Positions 1 through 8,594 of a DNA stretch of 64,000 bases are shown here, piece by piece. Made by a program: the position numbers and the translations under genes. This stretch comes from Terriglobales bacterium. GTDB taxonomy: Bacteria; Acidobacteriota; Terriglobia; Terriglobales; Acidobacteriaceae. The notes under the pieces were generated by a model, which was not told the DNA's origin, did no database searches, and saw only the letters and a list, made by a program, of their open reading frames with translations. Position 1 is the first letter of the stretch, and every line of letters begins with the position of its first letter. The stretch is taken from contig DASRFG010000023.1 of NCBI GenBank assembly GCA_035651655.1, positions 558,001-622,000 of the forward strand, read 5' to 3'.

Positions 1-648
1 GCTCTTTTTTCGGCAGTGCTGAAGGCTGCGAAACACCGAGGCGTAGATGTCTCGTCAGGTGAGCGAGTCACGGAGGTACTAGTAGAAGACGGGCGTGCCA
101 CAGGTGTCTTGACCTCCAAGACACGCTTTGCCGGCAACAAGATGGTGAACTGTGCCGGAGCTTGGGCGACCGAGGTGAAATCACCGGTACGCCCCGTTCC
201 GACCCGGCCTGTGAAAGGGCAGATGCTCAGTCTGGTTTGGCCAGATAGACAGCTTCTACGGCATGTAGTGCGAGCTCCGAATGTGTACTTGGTTCCGCGC
301 AGCGATGGGCGAATTTTCGTGGGTACCACGGTAGAAGACGTCGGATTCGATAAGCGCACCGAGCCGGAGACAATTCAGCGCTTCCACCAGGCTGCTGCCA
401 ATCTGATTCCCGAGCTGGGTCAGGCGCGCATGCTGGAAGATTGGGCGGGATTGCGGCCCGGCACCCCCGACGACATGCCTATCCTTGGCGAAACCGAACT
501 TCCCGGATATTTTGTGGCGGCCGGCCATTTTCGCGACGGTATCTTACTGGCGCCAATCACTGCCAAGCTGATGACTCAGCTTTTAACTGGAGAGAAGTCT
601 GAAATTGACATTGCTCCCTTCTCGCCGGCGAGGTTCGGCCTTCGTTAA
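1..648 (+). CDS. thiO: Glycine oxidase ThiO-like FAD enzyme, 3' part only
   Basis: The reading frame is open from the first base, so the gene begins upstream of the window and its N-terminal FAD-binding GxGxxG region is missing. The visible 215 residues match the C-terminal half of DAO-family flavoenzymes: a VNCAGAWAT segment of the FAD domain, then a GLRPGTPDDMPILGE stretch and a GHFRDGILLAP stretch typical of ThiO. ThiO oxidises glycine to iminoglycine for the thiazole moiety of thiamine in aerobes. The thiazole assignment is by family resemblance. No other thiamine-biosynthesis gene is visible here, so a related amino-acid oxidase or dehydrogenase remains possible. Confidence 0.75.
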   Translation, partial: ALFSAVLKAAKHRGVDVSSGERVTEVLVEDGRATGVLTSKTRFAGNKMVNCAGAWATEVKSPVRPVPTRPVKGQMLSLVWPDRQLLRHVVRAPNVYLVPRSDGRIFVGTTVEDVGFDKRTEPETIQRFHQAAANLIPELGQARMLEDWAGLRPGTPDDMPILGETELPGYFVAAGHFRDGILLAPITAKLMTQLLTGEKSEIDIAPFSPARFGLR

Positions 649-693
649 TCCGGAATGAGCGGCGACCAACCCAGCCTTGGCGTCGGTTTCCGG

Positions 694-731
694 TATACTG
701 ACGCACTCGGTAGGTGATTTAAAACGTTTCA
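694..731 (+). promoter_or_regulatory. Possible -10 and AAACGTTT site before the M20 peptidase
   Basis: TATACT at 694-699 resembles a sigma70 -10 box, but no good -35 is visible. About 20 bases downstream, 720-731 contains TAAAACGTTTCA, whose core AAACGTTT is palindromic. The same 12-mer occurs in the promoter of the nucleoside locus near 52 kb. Its role is unknown. Confidence 0.25.
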
Positions 732-762
732 GAGAAGTTAGAAGAACAAGGAAAAGGGGCCC

Positions 763-2142
763 ATGTCGAGTGCGGCAGTTGATTACGCGCGTCAGAACCA
801 GCAGCGATTTTTGAGCGAACTCAAGGACTTGCTGCGGATCCCGAGTGTAAGTACCCTCCCCGATCATAAAGACGACGTCCGGCGGGCCGCTCAGTTTGTG
901 GCCGATGAGATGAAGCGCATTGGCCTGGAGCATGTGCAAGTTATCTCAACCAGCGGTCATCCTTTGGTTTACGCTGATTGGCTGCACGCGGCAGGCAAGC
1001 CCACCGTTCTCTGCTACGGCCACTACGATGTCCAGCCGCCCGATCCCTTGGATGAGTGGAAGTCCCCACCCTTCGATCCCACCGAACGCAATCAGAACCT
1101 CTATGCTCGGGGCGCGGTGGACGACAAGGGCCAGATGTACATGCACTTGAAAGCCATCGAGTCGCTGATGAAGACCGGCAATGGCAAGCTGCCGATCAAC
1201 GTGAGATTGCTCATCGAGGGCGAGGAGGAAGTCGGCGGTGAATCCATCGCGGCCTACGTACGAGATCACCCCGACCGTCTGCGGGCGGACTTTGCTTTGA
1301 TCTCCGATACGGAAATGTTCGCCCCCGAGACGCCAACCTTGTGTGTCGGTCTACGCGGCATGGTCTATACCGAGGTAGAGGCCACCGGCGCCATGGTTGA
1401 TCTGCACTCGGGCATGTATGGCGGTGCCGCGCCCAATCCTTTCGAGGCGCTCGCCCGAATTATTTCCAAGCTCAAAGATGAAGACGGCAAGATTCTTATT
1501 CCCGGCTTCTACGATCGGGTGCAGAAGCCCAGCGCTGACGAACTTAAAGCCTGGGAGTCGCTGCCCTTCGACGAGGAGCATTATCGGCAGACTGAAGTTG
1601 GCTCCAAGGTACTAACCGGGGAACCGGGATATTCAGTCCTCTATCGGACTTGGGCGCGCCCTACCGTGGAAGTACATGGCGAACCGGGAGGGTTTACAGG
1701 AGCGGGCGCCAAGACCGTGATACCGGCGCGAGCCTCGGCAAAAATCTCCATGCGCCTGGTTCCCGACCAGCGCCCAGACGAGATATGGAAGCTCTTCAAC
1801 GACTACGTGCAATCCATTGTGCCTAAAGGGATCACCGTGAGGATCAAGCAGTGGAGCATGGCCGACCCGATCGTGATTCGCACTGACAGCGAGTACGTGA
1901 AGGCCGCAGCTCGAGCCATGCACGATGTGTTTAAGAAAGACACGGTTTACATCCGGTCCGGCGGTTCCATCCCCATCGTCGCCGACTTTGAGAAGTCGCT
2001 CAAAATTCCTAGCGTGATGATGGGCTTTGGACTTCCCGACGATAACCTTCACGCGCCCAATGAAAAATTCCACATTCCCAATTTTTATCGGGGAATTGAA
2101 TCCATCATCCGCTTCTTCCAGATTGTCGGCGGAACGTCGTAA
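763..2142 (+). CDS. M20 family metallodipeptidase
   Basis: A 459-residue M20 peptidase of the dipeptidase (CNDP/PepV-like) group, which cleaves dipeptides or short peptides with two zinc ions. The metal site is readable: H87 in YGHYDVQP, D120 in RGAVDDKGQ, the EGEEEVGG segment with general base E154 and ligand E155, a later SDTEMF aspartate, and a C-terminal histidine in NLHAPNE. The dimerisation (lid) domain lies between the SDTEMF segment and the C-terminal catalytic part. No signal peptide is seen, so it is probably cytoplasmic. An AAAAGGGG sequence precedes the ATG. It stands alone on its strand between ThiO and SMC. Confidence 0.85.
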   Translation: MSSAAVDYARQNQQRFLSELKDLLRIPSVSTLPDHKDDVRRAAQFVADEMKRIGLEHVQVISTSGHPLVYADWLHAAGKPTVLCYGHYDVQPPDPLDEWKSPPFDPTERNQNLYARGAVDDKGQMYMHLKAIESLMKTGNGKLPINVRLLIEGEEEVGGESIAAYVRDHPDRLRADFALISDTEMFAPETPTLCVGLRGMVYTEVEATGAMVDLHSGMYGGAAPNPFEALARIISKLKDEDGKILIPGFYDRVQKPSADELKAWESLPFDEEHYRQTEVGSKVLTGEPGYSVLYRTWARPTVEVHGEPGGFTGAGAKTVIPARASAKISMRLVPDQRPDEIWKLFNDYVQSIVPKGITVRIKQWSMADPIVIRTDSEYVKAAARAMHDVFKKDTVYIRSGGSIPIVADFEKSLKIPSVMMGFGLPDDNLHAPNEKFHIPNFYRGIESIIRFFQIVGGTS

Positions 2143-2532
2143 AACAACTCGCTCGCTTGAACTAAAACCTGCATTGCCGGGCCTTTGGAAAACTCTCTCC
2201 AAACTCCCTTTCCAATTGCTGCGATGCACCGTTTGCGCTACATTTAAAGGCGCTCTCGCGATTCCCCGACCTAACTTCCTCACCAGCTTCAGGTTCTCTG
2301 AGCGCATAAGGTGTCCAAGAAGCAGTGTTACTGGCATGGTGCACACTACATATTGCGATTCGTACTTGACCGAGTCACGAACTGCCGGATAAAGTAGTCG
2401 TAATCGGTTCCGTTGCCAGGTGTGGGGACAAGATTTCCAGCTAGGCCCCAAGCCTCCGGAACCACAGTAGTTACCAGCCAAAGAGCACGGCCACGCAGGA
2501 CGTGATGCCCTCACACCAGGCAAGGAGTGGAA
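2143..2532. other. Intergenic, nothing recognised
   Basis: About 390 bases between the M20 peptidase and smc. Short open frames here overlap flanking genes and show no family signature. No tRNA-like cloverleaf, convincing terminator or strong promoter was found by eye. The only functional element seen is the AAGGAG ribosome-binding site at 2522-2527 that serves smc. Confidence 0.4.
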
Positions 2533-5500
2533 TTGCTCAAACTAAAAAAGCTGCAAATTCTGGGTTTTAAGTCCTTCTGCGACCGCACCGAGCTGAAGTT
2601 CCACGGTGAAGGAGTGGCGGCCATTATTGGCCCCAACGGATGCGGAAAGTCCAATATTTCCGATGCCATCGCTTGGGTTCTGGGTGAGCAATCGGCGAAG
2701 ACACTGCGCGGCTCGCGCATGGAAGACGTCATCTTCGCTGGCACTCGCGATCGTAAACCGACAGGCATGGCGGAGGTGTCGCTCACCCTGATTGACCCCG
2801 AAGTTTATGAGGGCGGCGATGTTCACGACGAAACCCAGGTCGAGATCCACGACGAGATGCCCCTGGAAGAGTGGGACGAAACCGCACAGCGGGCTCAAGC
2901 CGCCCAGGAAGCCGATGAATATGTGCAGGAAGTACAGCCCGGACAGACAGAAGAAGAAGCAGTTTCGGGCACACCGGTTGCCGCAGAGGCCGCTGCCGGC
3001 GAGCAGGGGGGAGAAGAATCAGGCACCCAGAATTCGCAGGTAGTTCTCAAGATCAGGCGCCGCAATTTCAAGCGAGTGACGTTTAAGAAGGGCGAGATCG
3101 CCGTCACCCGACGTCTTTTCCGCTCCGGCGACAGTGAATACCTGCTGAACGGGAAGCTGTGCCGCCTGCGCGACATTCAAGATCTGTTCATGGGAACCGG
3201 CCTAGGGCCGGAGTCCTACGCCTTGATCGAGCAGGGCCGAATCGGGCAGATTCTGAGCAGCAAGCCCACCGATCGGCGCGCCATCATTGAAGAGGCGGCA
3301 GGAATCACCAAGTTCAAAACCCGCAAGCGCCTGGCTGAAGCGCGGCTAGAGGATGCCAAGCTAAACCTGTCCCGCGTGAACGACATTTTCGATGAAGTTA
3401 CTCGGCAGATGAACTCGTTGAAGCGACAAGCCTCCAAGGCCGAGCGCTATGCCAGACTTCGCGACGAGATGCGGGCCAAGTTGCGGATTGTATTAGCCAG
3501 CAAGTTCGCGCAGGTGGAGCAAGAGAATCGTGAACTGGCAGCGCAGATCAATGCCGCATCGGAAGAGATGCAGGCACAGGGCGCGGCCATCCAGCAGCTT
3601 GAAGCTGAGCATTCAGGGCGTACGCAGCGCGGTTATGCCATTGAATCCGAAGCGCGGCAGAGGCGCGAGCGCCTCAATGCGATCGCGTTGGAGATTGACC
3701 GCGCGCAGGCCCGTCGAATTCACAACCAGGAGCGCTGTGGGGAGCTGCAGCAGCGGGCGACAGCATCAGAGACCGAGGCCGCACAGGCGCAAGAGAAAGC
3801 GCTCGCCTTGCGGGCGGAGTGTGAGGCGAATCGGCAGGTGCTGGAATCTGCGGCGGCCGATGTTGCCGTGGCCCAGCAGGAGCTCGAGTATTGTCGCCAG
3901 CAGGCAGCCCAGGCTGCTGCGGCGCTCACCGCGGTTGAACAGGGCCAGGAAATGGATCGTGCCGCCATACTGCAGTCCTTGGCCGCCGGGTCAGACCTGC
4001 GCAACCAGGTCGTGCTCTCAGAAGAGCGGCTGGCTGCGCTGGAGCGCGACGCCCAGCGCATCGGGCAGGAATTTGAATCAGCCAGCGCTCAACTATCAGC
4101 CTTCGGAGGTGAACGCGGTCAGTTGGCGCTCACCTTTGAATCTGCTTCCCAGCGTTTGGCAGGGCTAGGTGAGCAGATCGAACAAGTTCGCTCACGAATC
4201 GAAAGCCAGCGCCGGGAGGAAGTGGAATGCAAGTCCCGCCTCGACAGTCTGCGCGCGGAATATGCCAGCCTGCTGGGAAAGAAGAGCTCGCTGGAAGCAG
4301 TGATTGCCGAGCACGGGTATTCCACCGAATCGGTGCGACGTCTATTCCAGTCCGGTGGTATGCAGGGTGGTCTTGCGCCCGCCGGGGTGCTAGCGGACTT
4401 CCTCGAAGTGGAAGATCGCTACGAGCATGTGGTGGAAGATTTCTTGCGCGACGAACTCAACTACATTGTAGTGAAGTCCTGGGATGCCGCTGACGAGGGT
4501 CTACGGCTGCTCCGGAGCGATGTGGACGGCCGCGCTACCTTCCTGGTCCATCCCTCGGATTCGCAGGCACGTTTTTCGTTCTCCGTAGATGAGAGCGCGC
4601 AAGCGGCTCCCCCGCCCGCTCCTATTATTCCCCTGAAGAGTTGCATTCGTGTGCTCAATGGGTTCGGCAAGTCGCTGGAAGTGATCCTGCCCAAGCTGCG
4701 GGACGGTTACATCGTCCCCGATCCCGAATTCGCCAAAAACCTGGCGCTGGAAAATCCGCAGGCTTTCTTCCTTTCCCAATCCGGCGAGTGCTTCCATAAC
4801 GTGACCGTGACCGGAGGTAAGCAGCGGTCCGAGGGACCACTCTCGATGAAGCGCGAATTGCGAGTCGTGATGCGCGACGTGGCTGAGTTGGAAATCGCGC
4901 TCCGGGGCGAGGAGCAGCGAGCCGGCGTTTTGGCGAGAGAGATCAAAGATCTCACTGCCCTGCTGGAGCGGCTGGAGGACGAAAAGCGCGAAGCTGAAAA
5001 GCAAGCCATGACTTCGGGCCACTCTCTGCAACAGCTGGATGCAGAGGCCGCGAAAACCAACGAAAGACTCGCCATCTATCAACGCGAGCTGCAACGGCTT
5101 GCTGGGGAGCGCGACGAACAAAAAAGCGCGATAGCGGTGAAGCAGCGCGAACTGATCGAAATTGAAGCCGTACGGACCGAATTGGAGCGCAACGCCGCCA
5201 AGGCCCAGGAGAGTCTCTCTGAGCTGCGGCGCTTCCGTGATGAAGCCGCGCACAAAGCTTCGCAGCAAATGGCCAGCGTGGCGACCGTCGAGGAACGTCG
5301 GCGATCGGCGGCCGTGGCGCTGGAACGGATCGAATTGCTGGTCGCCGAAATGGCTGGCCGGGAGCAGGCTCTGCGCACGCAGGTTGAGGCGGCGCTGGCA
5401 GAGCACCAACAACGAGAGAGCGAGAATGTCGCCCTGGCGGACCAGCTCATAGCGGTAGAGCGTGAGCGCGCTGAGGCCGAAATCGGTGAGCGCGAGCTGC

Positions 5501-6378
5501 TGACAGAATCAGAGCAAGTCCGCGCCCGCCTGGCACAGATTGATGAACAGCTGCGCTCCGCCCGGCAAGCCATGGATCAACTCCGCGATCGGCGCGCCGA
5601 AATCAGCACCACAGCGGCCAAGTTGCAGTCGGATTTGCAGTACATGGCGGAAACATGCCTGAATGAGCTCGGTGTCACTCGTCAGCAATTGCTCGAAGAC
5701 ACCACATTGATGCCGGTGGCCGGCGAACAACTGGCGCAAGAAGACGCCATCTACCATCAGATGAGGGCCCACCTCGATTCCATGGGACCGGTGAACATGA
5801 TGGCGCTGGAAGAATATAAGGAGACCGCGACGCGCCACCAATTCCTCGAAACTCAACGCAAGGACCTGTTGGAGTCCATTGAGAACACACAAAATACGAT
5901 CCGGGAAATTGATACCGTCTCGCGGCAGAAGTTTGAGGAAGCATTCGGCCACATCAACGAAAATTTCCAGATGACGTTCCGCAAGCTGTTCGGCGGCGGT
6001 CAGGCCTTCATGAGGCTCACCGACGAAGAGAACACGGCCGAGAGTGGCATTGACGTTGTGGCCTCGCCCCCTGGCAAACGTCTGCAGAACGTGCTGCTGC
6101 TCTCCGGAGGCGAAAAAGCACTCACCGCATTGGCGCTACTGGTGGGCATCTTCCAGTATCAGCCGAGTCCCTTCTGCATTCTTGACGAAGTGGACGCCCC
6201 CCTGGATGAGGCGAATATCGGGCGCTTCACCGAACTGGTACGCGAAATGAGCGTGCAGACCCAATTTGTGCTGATCACCCATAGCAAGAAGACCATGAGC
6301 ATCGCCCCGGTCATGTACGGGGTGACGATGCAGGAGCCGGGCGTTTCCAAATTGGTTTCGGTCCGATTTGGGACCTAA
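2533..6378 (+). CDS. smc: Chromosome segregation ATPase SMC
   Basis: A full-length SMC of about 1281 residues that organises and segregates the chromosome with ScpA/ScpB. TTG at 2533 is chosen because AAGGAG ends five bases before it and the protein then starts MLKLKKLQILGFKSF, as SMCs do. GTG at 2527 would overlap that site. Visible parts: Walker A GPNGCGKS (about 33-40), Q-loop LGPESYALIEQGRIG, first coiled coil, hinge (about 600-740), second coil, signature LLSGGEKALTALALL (about 1190) and Walker B CILDEVDAPLDE (about 1217). Oddity: roughly 80-90 extra acidic, Glu/Gln/Ala-rich residues (about 90-186) sit in the N-terminal head between the VSLTLID strand and VTRRLFRSGDSEYLLNG. Confidence 0.97.
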   Translation: MLKLKKLQILGFKSFCDRTELKFHGEGVAAIIGPNGCGKSNISDAIAWVLGEQSAKTLRGSRMEDVIFAGTRDRKPTGMAEVSLTLIDPEVYEGGDVHDETQVEIHDEMPLEEWDETAQRAQAAQEADEYVQEVQPGQTEEEAVSGTPVAAEAAAGEQGGEESGTQNSQVVLKIRRRNFKRVTFKKGEIAVTRRLFRSGDSEYLLNGKLCRLRDIQDLFMGTGLGPESYALIEQGRIGQILSSKPTDRRAIIEEAAGITKFKTRKRLAEARLEDAKLNLSRVNDIFDEVTRQMNSLKRQASKAERYARLRDEMRAKLRIVLASKFAQVEQENRELAAQINAASEEMQAQGAAIQQLEAEHSGRTQRGYAIESEARQRRERLNAIALEIDRAQARRIHNQERCGELQQRATASETEAAQAQEKALALRAECEANRQVLESAAADVAVAQQELEYCRQQAAQAAAALTAVEQGQEMDRAAILQSLAAGSDLRNQVVLSEERLAALERDAQRIGQEFESASAQLSAFGGERGQLALTFESASQRLAGLGEQIEQVRSRIESQRREEVECKSRLDSLRAEYASLLGKKSSLEAVIAEHGYSTESVRRLFQSGGMQGGLAPAGVLADFLEVEDRYEHVVEDFLRDELNYIVVKSWDAADEGLRLLRSDVDGRATFLVHPSDSQARFSFSVDESAQAAPPPAPIIPLKSCIRVLNGFGKSLEVILPKLRDGYIVPDPEFAKNLALENPQAFFLSQSGECFHNVTVTGGKQRSEGPLSMKRELRVVMRDVAELEIALRGEEQRAGVLAREIKDLTALLERLEDEKREAEKQAMTSGHSLQQLDAEAAKTNERLAIYQRELQRLAGERDEQKSAIAVKQRELIEIEAVRTELERNAAKAQESLSELRRFRDEAAHKASQQMASVATVEERRRSAAVALERIELLVAEMAGREQALRTQVEAALAEHQQRESENVALADQLIAVERERAEAEIGERELLTESEQVRARLAQIDEQLRSARQAMDQLRDRRAEISTTAAKLQSDLQYMAETCLNELGVTRQQLLEDTTLMPVAGEQLAQEDAIYHQMRAHLDSMGPVNMMALEEYKETATRHQFLETQRKDLLESIENTQNTIREIDTVSRQKFEEAFGHINENFQMTFRKLFGGGQAFMRLTDEENTAESGIDVVASPPGKRLQNVLLLSGGEKALTALALLVGIFQYQPSPFCILDEVDAPLDEANIGRFTELVREMSVQTQFVLITHSKKTMSIAPVMYGVTMQEPGVSKLVSVRFGT

Positions 6379-6433
6379 GAGTTGCGAGCCGGAACTTATG
6401 TCGTCCCACGACATAAACGTTTTTTAATCTTGT

Positions 6434-6468
6434 CCAGCTTGTGGGGCAAAAGTAGCTGGCCGATTTTT
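6434..6468 (+). terminator. Possible terminator of smc
   Basis: CCAGCT at 6434-6439 pairs perfectly with AGCTGG at 6454-6459 across a 14-base loop, followed by CCGATTTTT. The stem is short, so the call is tentative. Confidence 0.35.
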
Positions 6469-6583
6469 CCACAATTGCCTCCCTGCAAAGCCTTGTCCAG
6501 AGCGCGATTCCCAAGATGCGAGCCTTGTCAACTTTTTTCTCTTGAAATGCGCGGCCTCCGACCGTAGTACTTTCCCCCACCAG

Positions 6584-6611
6584 TTGACAAAAAAATCTGA
6601 GGGGCTAGAAT
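6584..6611 (+). promoter_or_regulatory. Sigma70-type promoter of purC
   Basis: A perfect -35 TTGACA (6584-6589), a 16-base spacer and a -10 TAGAAT (6606-6611) lie 31 bases before the purC ATG. The transcript would have a short leader of about 25 bases without a clear Shine-Dalgarno site. Confidence 0.65.
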
Positions 6612-6642
6612 ACGCCACGATTTTTCTGTGTAGAATTTCTTC

Positions 6643-7554
6643 ATGACTTCCCAACTCCTCGATACCGTTCTTCTCGAAACCAACATTGATGAGCTTGAGC
6701 TTCACGCCAGTGGTAAGGTCAGGGATGTTTACCGAGTAGATAACGAGCGTCTGCTGTTTGTCGCCACTGACCGCATCTCCGCGTTCGATTACGTTTTGGC
6801 CTCAGGAATTCCCCATAAAGGGAGAGTTCTTACTCAGCTTTCCCTATTTTGGTTTGAGCTCCTGAAGGGGATCGTTCCCAATCACCTGATCACCGCCGAT
6901 GTGGACCGCTATCCGGCTCACCTGCGGCCGCATGCCGACCAGTTGCGCGGGCGCTCCATGCTGGTGATGCGTGCTGATATGGTGGCCATGGAGTGCGTGG
7001 TGCGGGGATACATTTCTGGTTCCGCGTGGAAGGAATACCAGGCCACTGGCAGCGTGTGTGGGATCGCACTGCCGAAGGGCCTGCGCGAATCGGACCAGTT
7101 GCCGGAGCCGATTTTTACACCGGCTACCAAGGCCGTGTCCGGACACGACGAGAACATTTCCTTTGAACGCATGGCGCAACAAGCCGGCCCTCAATTAAGC
7201 AAGGAACTGCGGGAAATCAGCTTGCGTCTCTACAAGACAGCCGCCGATTATGCCCGGCAGCGCGGAATCATCATTGCCGACACAAAATTCGAATTCGGGC
7301 GCACTCCCGGGGGCCTGGTATTGGCGGATGAAGTTTTGACGCCGGACTCCTCTCGCTTCTGGCCGGCTGAGACTTACCAGCCGGGTAAAGCGCAGGAATC
7401 TTTTGACAAACAGTACGTACGCGACTACCTGGAACAAATCCGCTGGAACAAGCAGCCACCCGCTCCCGGCCTGCCGCCCGAGGTGGCGCTCAAGACGAGC
7501 GAGAAGTACCTGGAAGCATATCGTCGGCTGACCGGGAAAGAACTGAATGTCTAA
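6643..7554 (+). CDS. purC: SAICAR synthase (purine biosynthesis)
   Basis: A 303-residue phosphoribosylaminoimidazole-succinocarboxamide synthase. It joins aspartate to CAIR using ATP, a central step of IMP synthesis, in the cytoplasm. Recognisable segments are GKVRDVYRVD with the nucleotide-binding loop, ATDRISAFDYV, the MECVVRGYISGSAWKEY block and GRTPGGLVLADEVLTPDSSR. The length fits the longer bacterial/yeast-like form rather than the roughly 240-residue form. It is not beside other pur genes. Transcription probably starts at the adjacent promoter, and the CvpA-like gene follows after 30 bases, so the two may be cotranscribed. That pairing recalls the cvpA-purF linkage in enterobacteria. 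Confidence 0.95.
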   Translation: MTSQLLDTVLLETNIDELELHASGKVRDVYRVDNERLLFVATDRISAFDYVLASGIPHKGRVLTQLSLFWFELLKGIVPNHLITADVDRYPAHLRPHADQLRGRSMLVMRADMVAMECVVRGYISGSAWKEYQATGSVCGIALPKGLRESDQLPEPIFTPATKAVSGHDENISFERMAQQAGPQLSKELREISLRLYKTAADYARQRGIIIADTKFEFGRTPGGLVLADEVLTPDSSRFWPAETYQPGKAQESFDKQYVRDYLEQIRWNKQPPAPGLPPEVALKTSEKYLEAYRRLTGKELNV

Positions 7555-7584
7555 ACGTTGTACCAGTAAGAAGCGCCGGCGCGC

Positions 7585-8142
7585 ATGACGGGCGTTGATT
7601 GGGCAATTATTTTAGGTCTGTTGCTGTCGGTGGCTTTGTCGGCATCGCAAGGTTTTTTTTACGAGGTCTTTTCACTGGCCGGAGTGGTGGTCGGGTATTT
7701 AGTAGCGGCGTGGGAATATGAATCGCTCGCCCAATGGTTCATGCCCTATGTCAAGGCGACCTGGGTGGCCGAGGTAGCTGCGTTTTTTGCGGTTTTTCTT
7801 GTGGTGGTGCTGGCGGCCGGCATTCTGGGCGGGATTGCCCGCTGGCTGTTGAAGAAAGCTGGTTTGCGCTGGTTCGACCGTCTGTTGGGTGGGGCTTTTG
7901 GGTTGGTGCGGGGCGTATTGATGGTGACCGTGATTGTGCTGGCGGTTGCCTCATTTACGCCGGGATCGCGATGGCTGGCGAATTCCAGCCTGGGACCGTA
8001 TTTCCTGGTGATGGCAAGAGGCGCCATCTGGGTAGCGCCTGCGGAAGTGCGAAACCGCTTCCGCCAGGGCGTGGCGGCTTTGCAGGGATTGACCCCGCAG
8101 GTGAATAGTGAAGGTTCAGGAACGTCTGCAGTGCGACGGTAG
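7585..8142 (+). CDS. CvpA family inner-membrane protein
   Basis: A 185-residue protein with about four hydrophobic helices in its first 140 residues and the start MTGVDWAIILGLLLSVALSA typical of CvpA (colicin V production) proteins. CvpA is an inner-membrane protein linked to envelope homeostasis, and its biochemical role is unsettled. The C-terminus is short and polar. It follows purC closely on the same strand, so cotranscription is likely. Confidence 0.75.
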   Translation: MTGVDWAIILGLLLSVALSASQGFFYEVFSLAGVVVGYLVAAWEYESLAQWFMPYVKATWVAEVAAFFAVFLVVVLAAGILGGIARWLLKKAGLRWFDRLLGGAFGLVRGVLMVTVIVLAVASFTPGSRWLANSSLGPYFLVMARGAIWVAPAEVRNRFRQGVAALQGLTPQVNSEGSGTSAVRR

Positions 8143-8196
8143 TGGTTACTCTGGCTGAGTTGACAACAAGCTCCTTACAAAGGAAAGAGAGTTCCC

Positions 8197-8475
8197 GTGA
8201 AGGATCAACTCGAAGCATTAATCATGCAGATGTACAAGAGCGGCATTCTTTATTCCGAGGCCGTACGCGAATTCAAGAAACGTTTCATCCTCACCGTCTT
8301 ACAGGAGAACAACGGTAATCAATGCCGCGCCGCAAGGCAGCTGGCAATGCATCGCAACACCCTGAGCCGCACTATTCAGGAATTAAAGATAGACGTACGC
8401 ATGCTGCGCGACGGTACGCGACGCCCGCCCCGTAGCGCCCGACCGCTCGCCTTGGAGAAGAAGATGGCGAGGTAA
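8197..8475 (+). CDS. Fis-type helix-turn-helix DNA-binding protein
   Basis: A small 92-residue protein beginning at GTG with an AAAGGAAAGAGAG sequence just upstream. Residues about 28-68 form a Fis-family (HTH_8) module: a helix ending in LTVLQENNGNQ, then CRAARQLAMHRNTLSRTIQEL as the helix-turn-helix, the same fold that ends NtrC-type activators. No receiver or AAA+ domain is present, so it is a stand-alone DNA-binding protein, perhaps nucleoid-associated. The Arg-rich tail is compatible with nucleic-acid binding. Its target genes are unknown. Confidence 0.75.
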   Translation: MKDQLEALIMQMYKSGILYSEAVREFKKRFILTVLQENNGNQCRAARQLAMHRNTLSRTIQELKIDVRMLRDGTRRPPRSARPLALEKKMAR

Positions 8476-8518
8476 TGCGCCAGCTCACTCCAACAGCAAA
8501 TTTCCAGACAGATTCCCG

Positions 8519-8551
8519 CAAAAAAGAAAGGCAGCCGCGAAAACGGCTGCC
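8519..8551 (-). terminator. Rho-independent terminator of the secreted TPR-like gene
   Basis: GGCAGCCG (8530-8537) and CGGCTGCC (8544-8551) form an 8-bp stem with a 6-base loop. Read on the minus strand it is followed by TTTCTTTTTT, so it ends the gene at 8595-10007. Confidence 0.8.
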
Positions 8552-8594
8552 TGTGATATTTAAACGACCTCACCGGCAACATGCCGGCGTTCGC

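Noticed and set aside
1633-2523. Minus-strand frame of 296 codons across the M20 3' end and the gap to smc
   Set aside because: Half overlaps the M20 gene, and the translated sequence shows no domain or signal.
4501-5412. Open frame of 303 codons antisense to smc
   Set aside because: Covers the coiled-coil coding region, where repetitive codons keep the opposite strand open.
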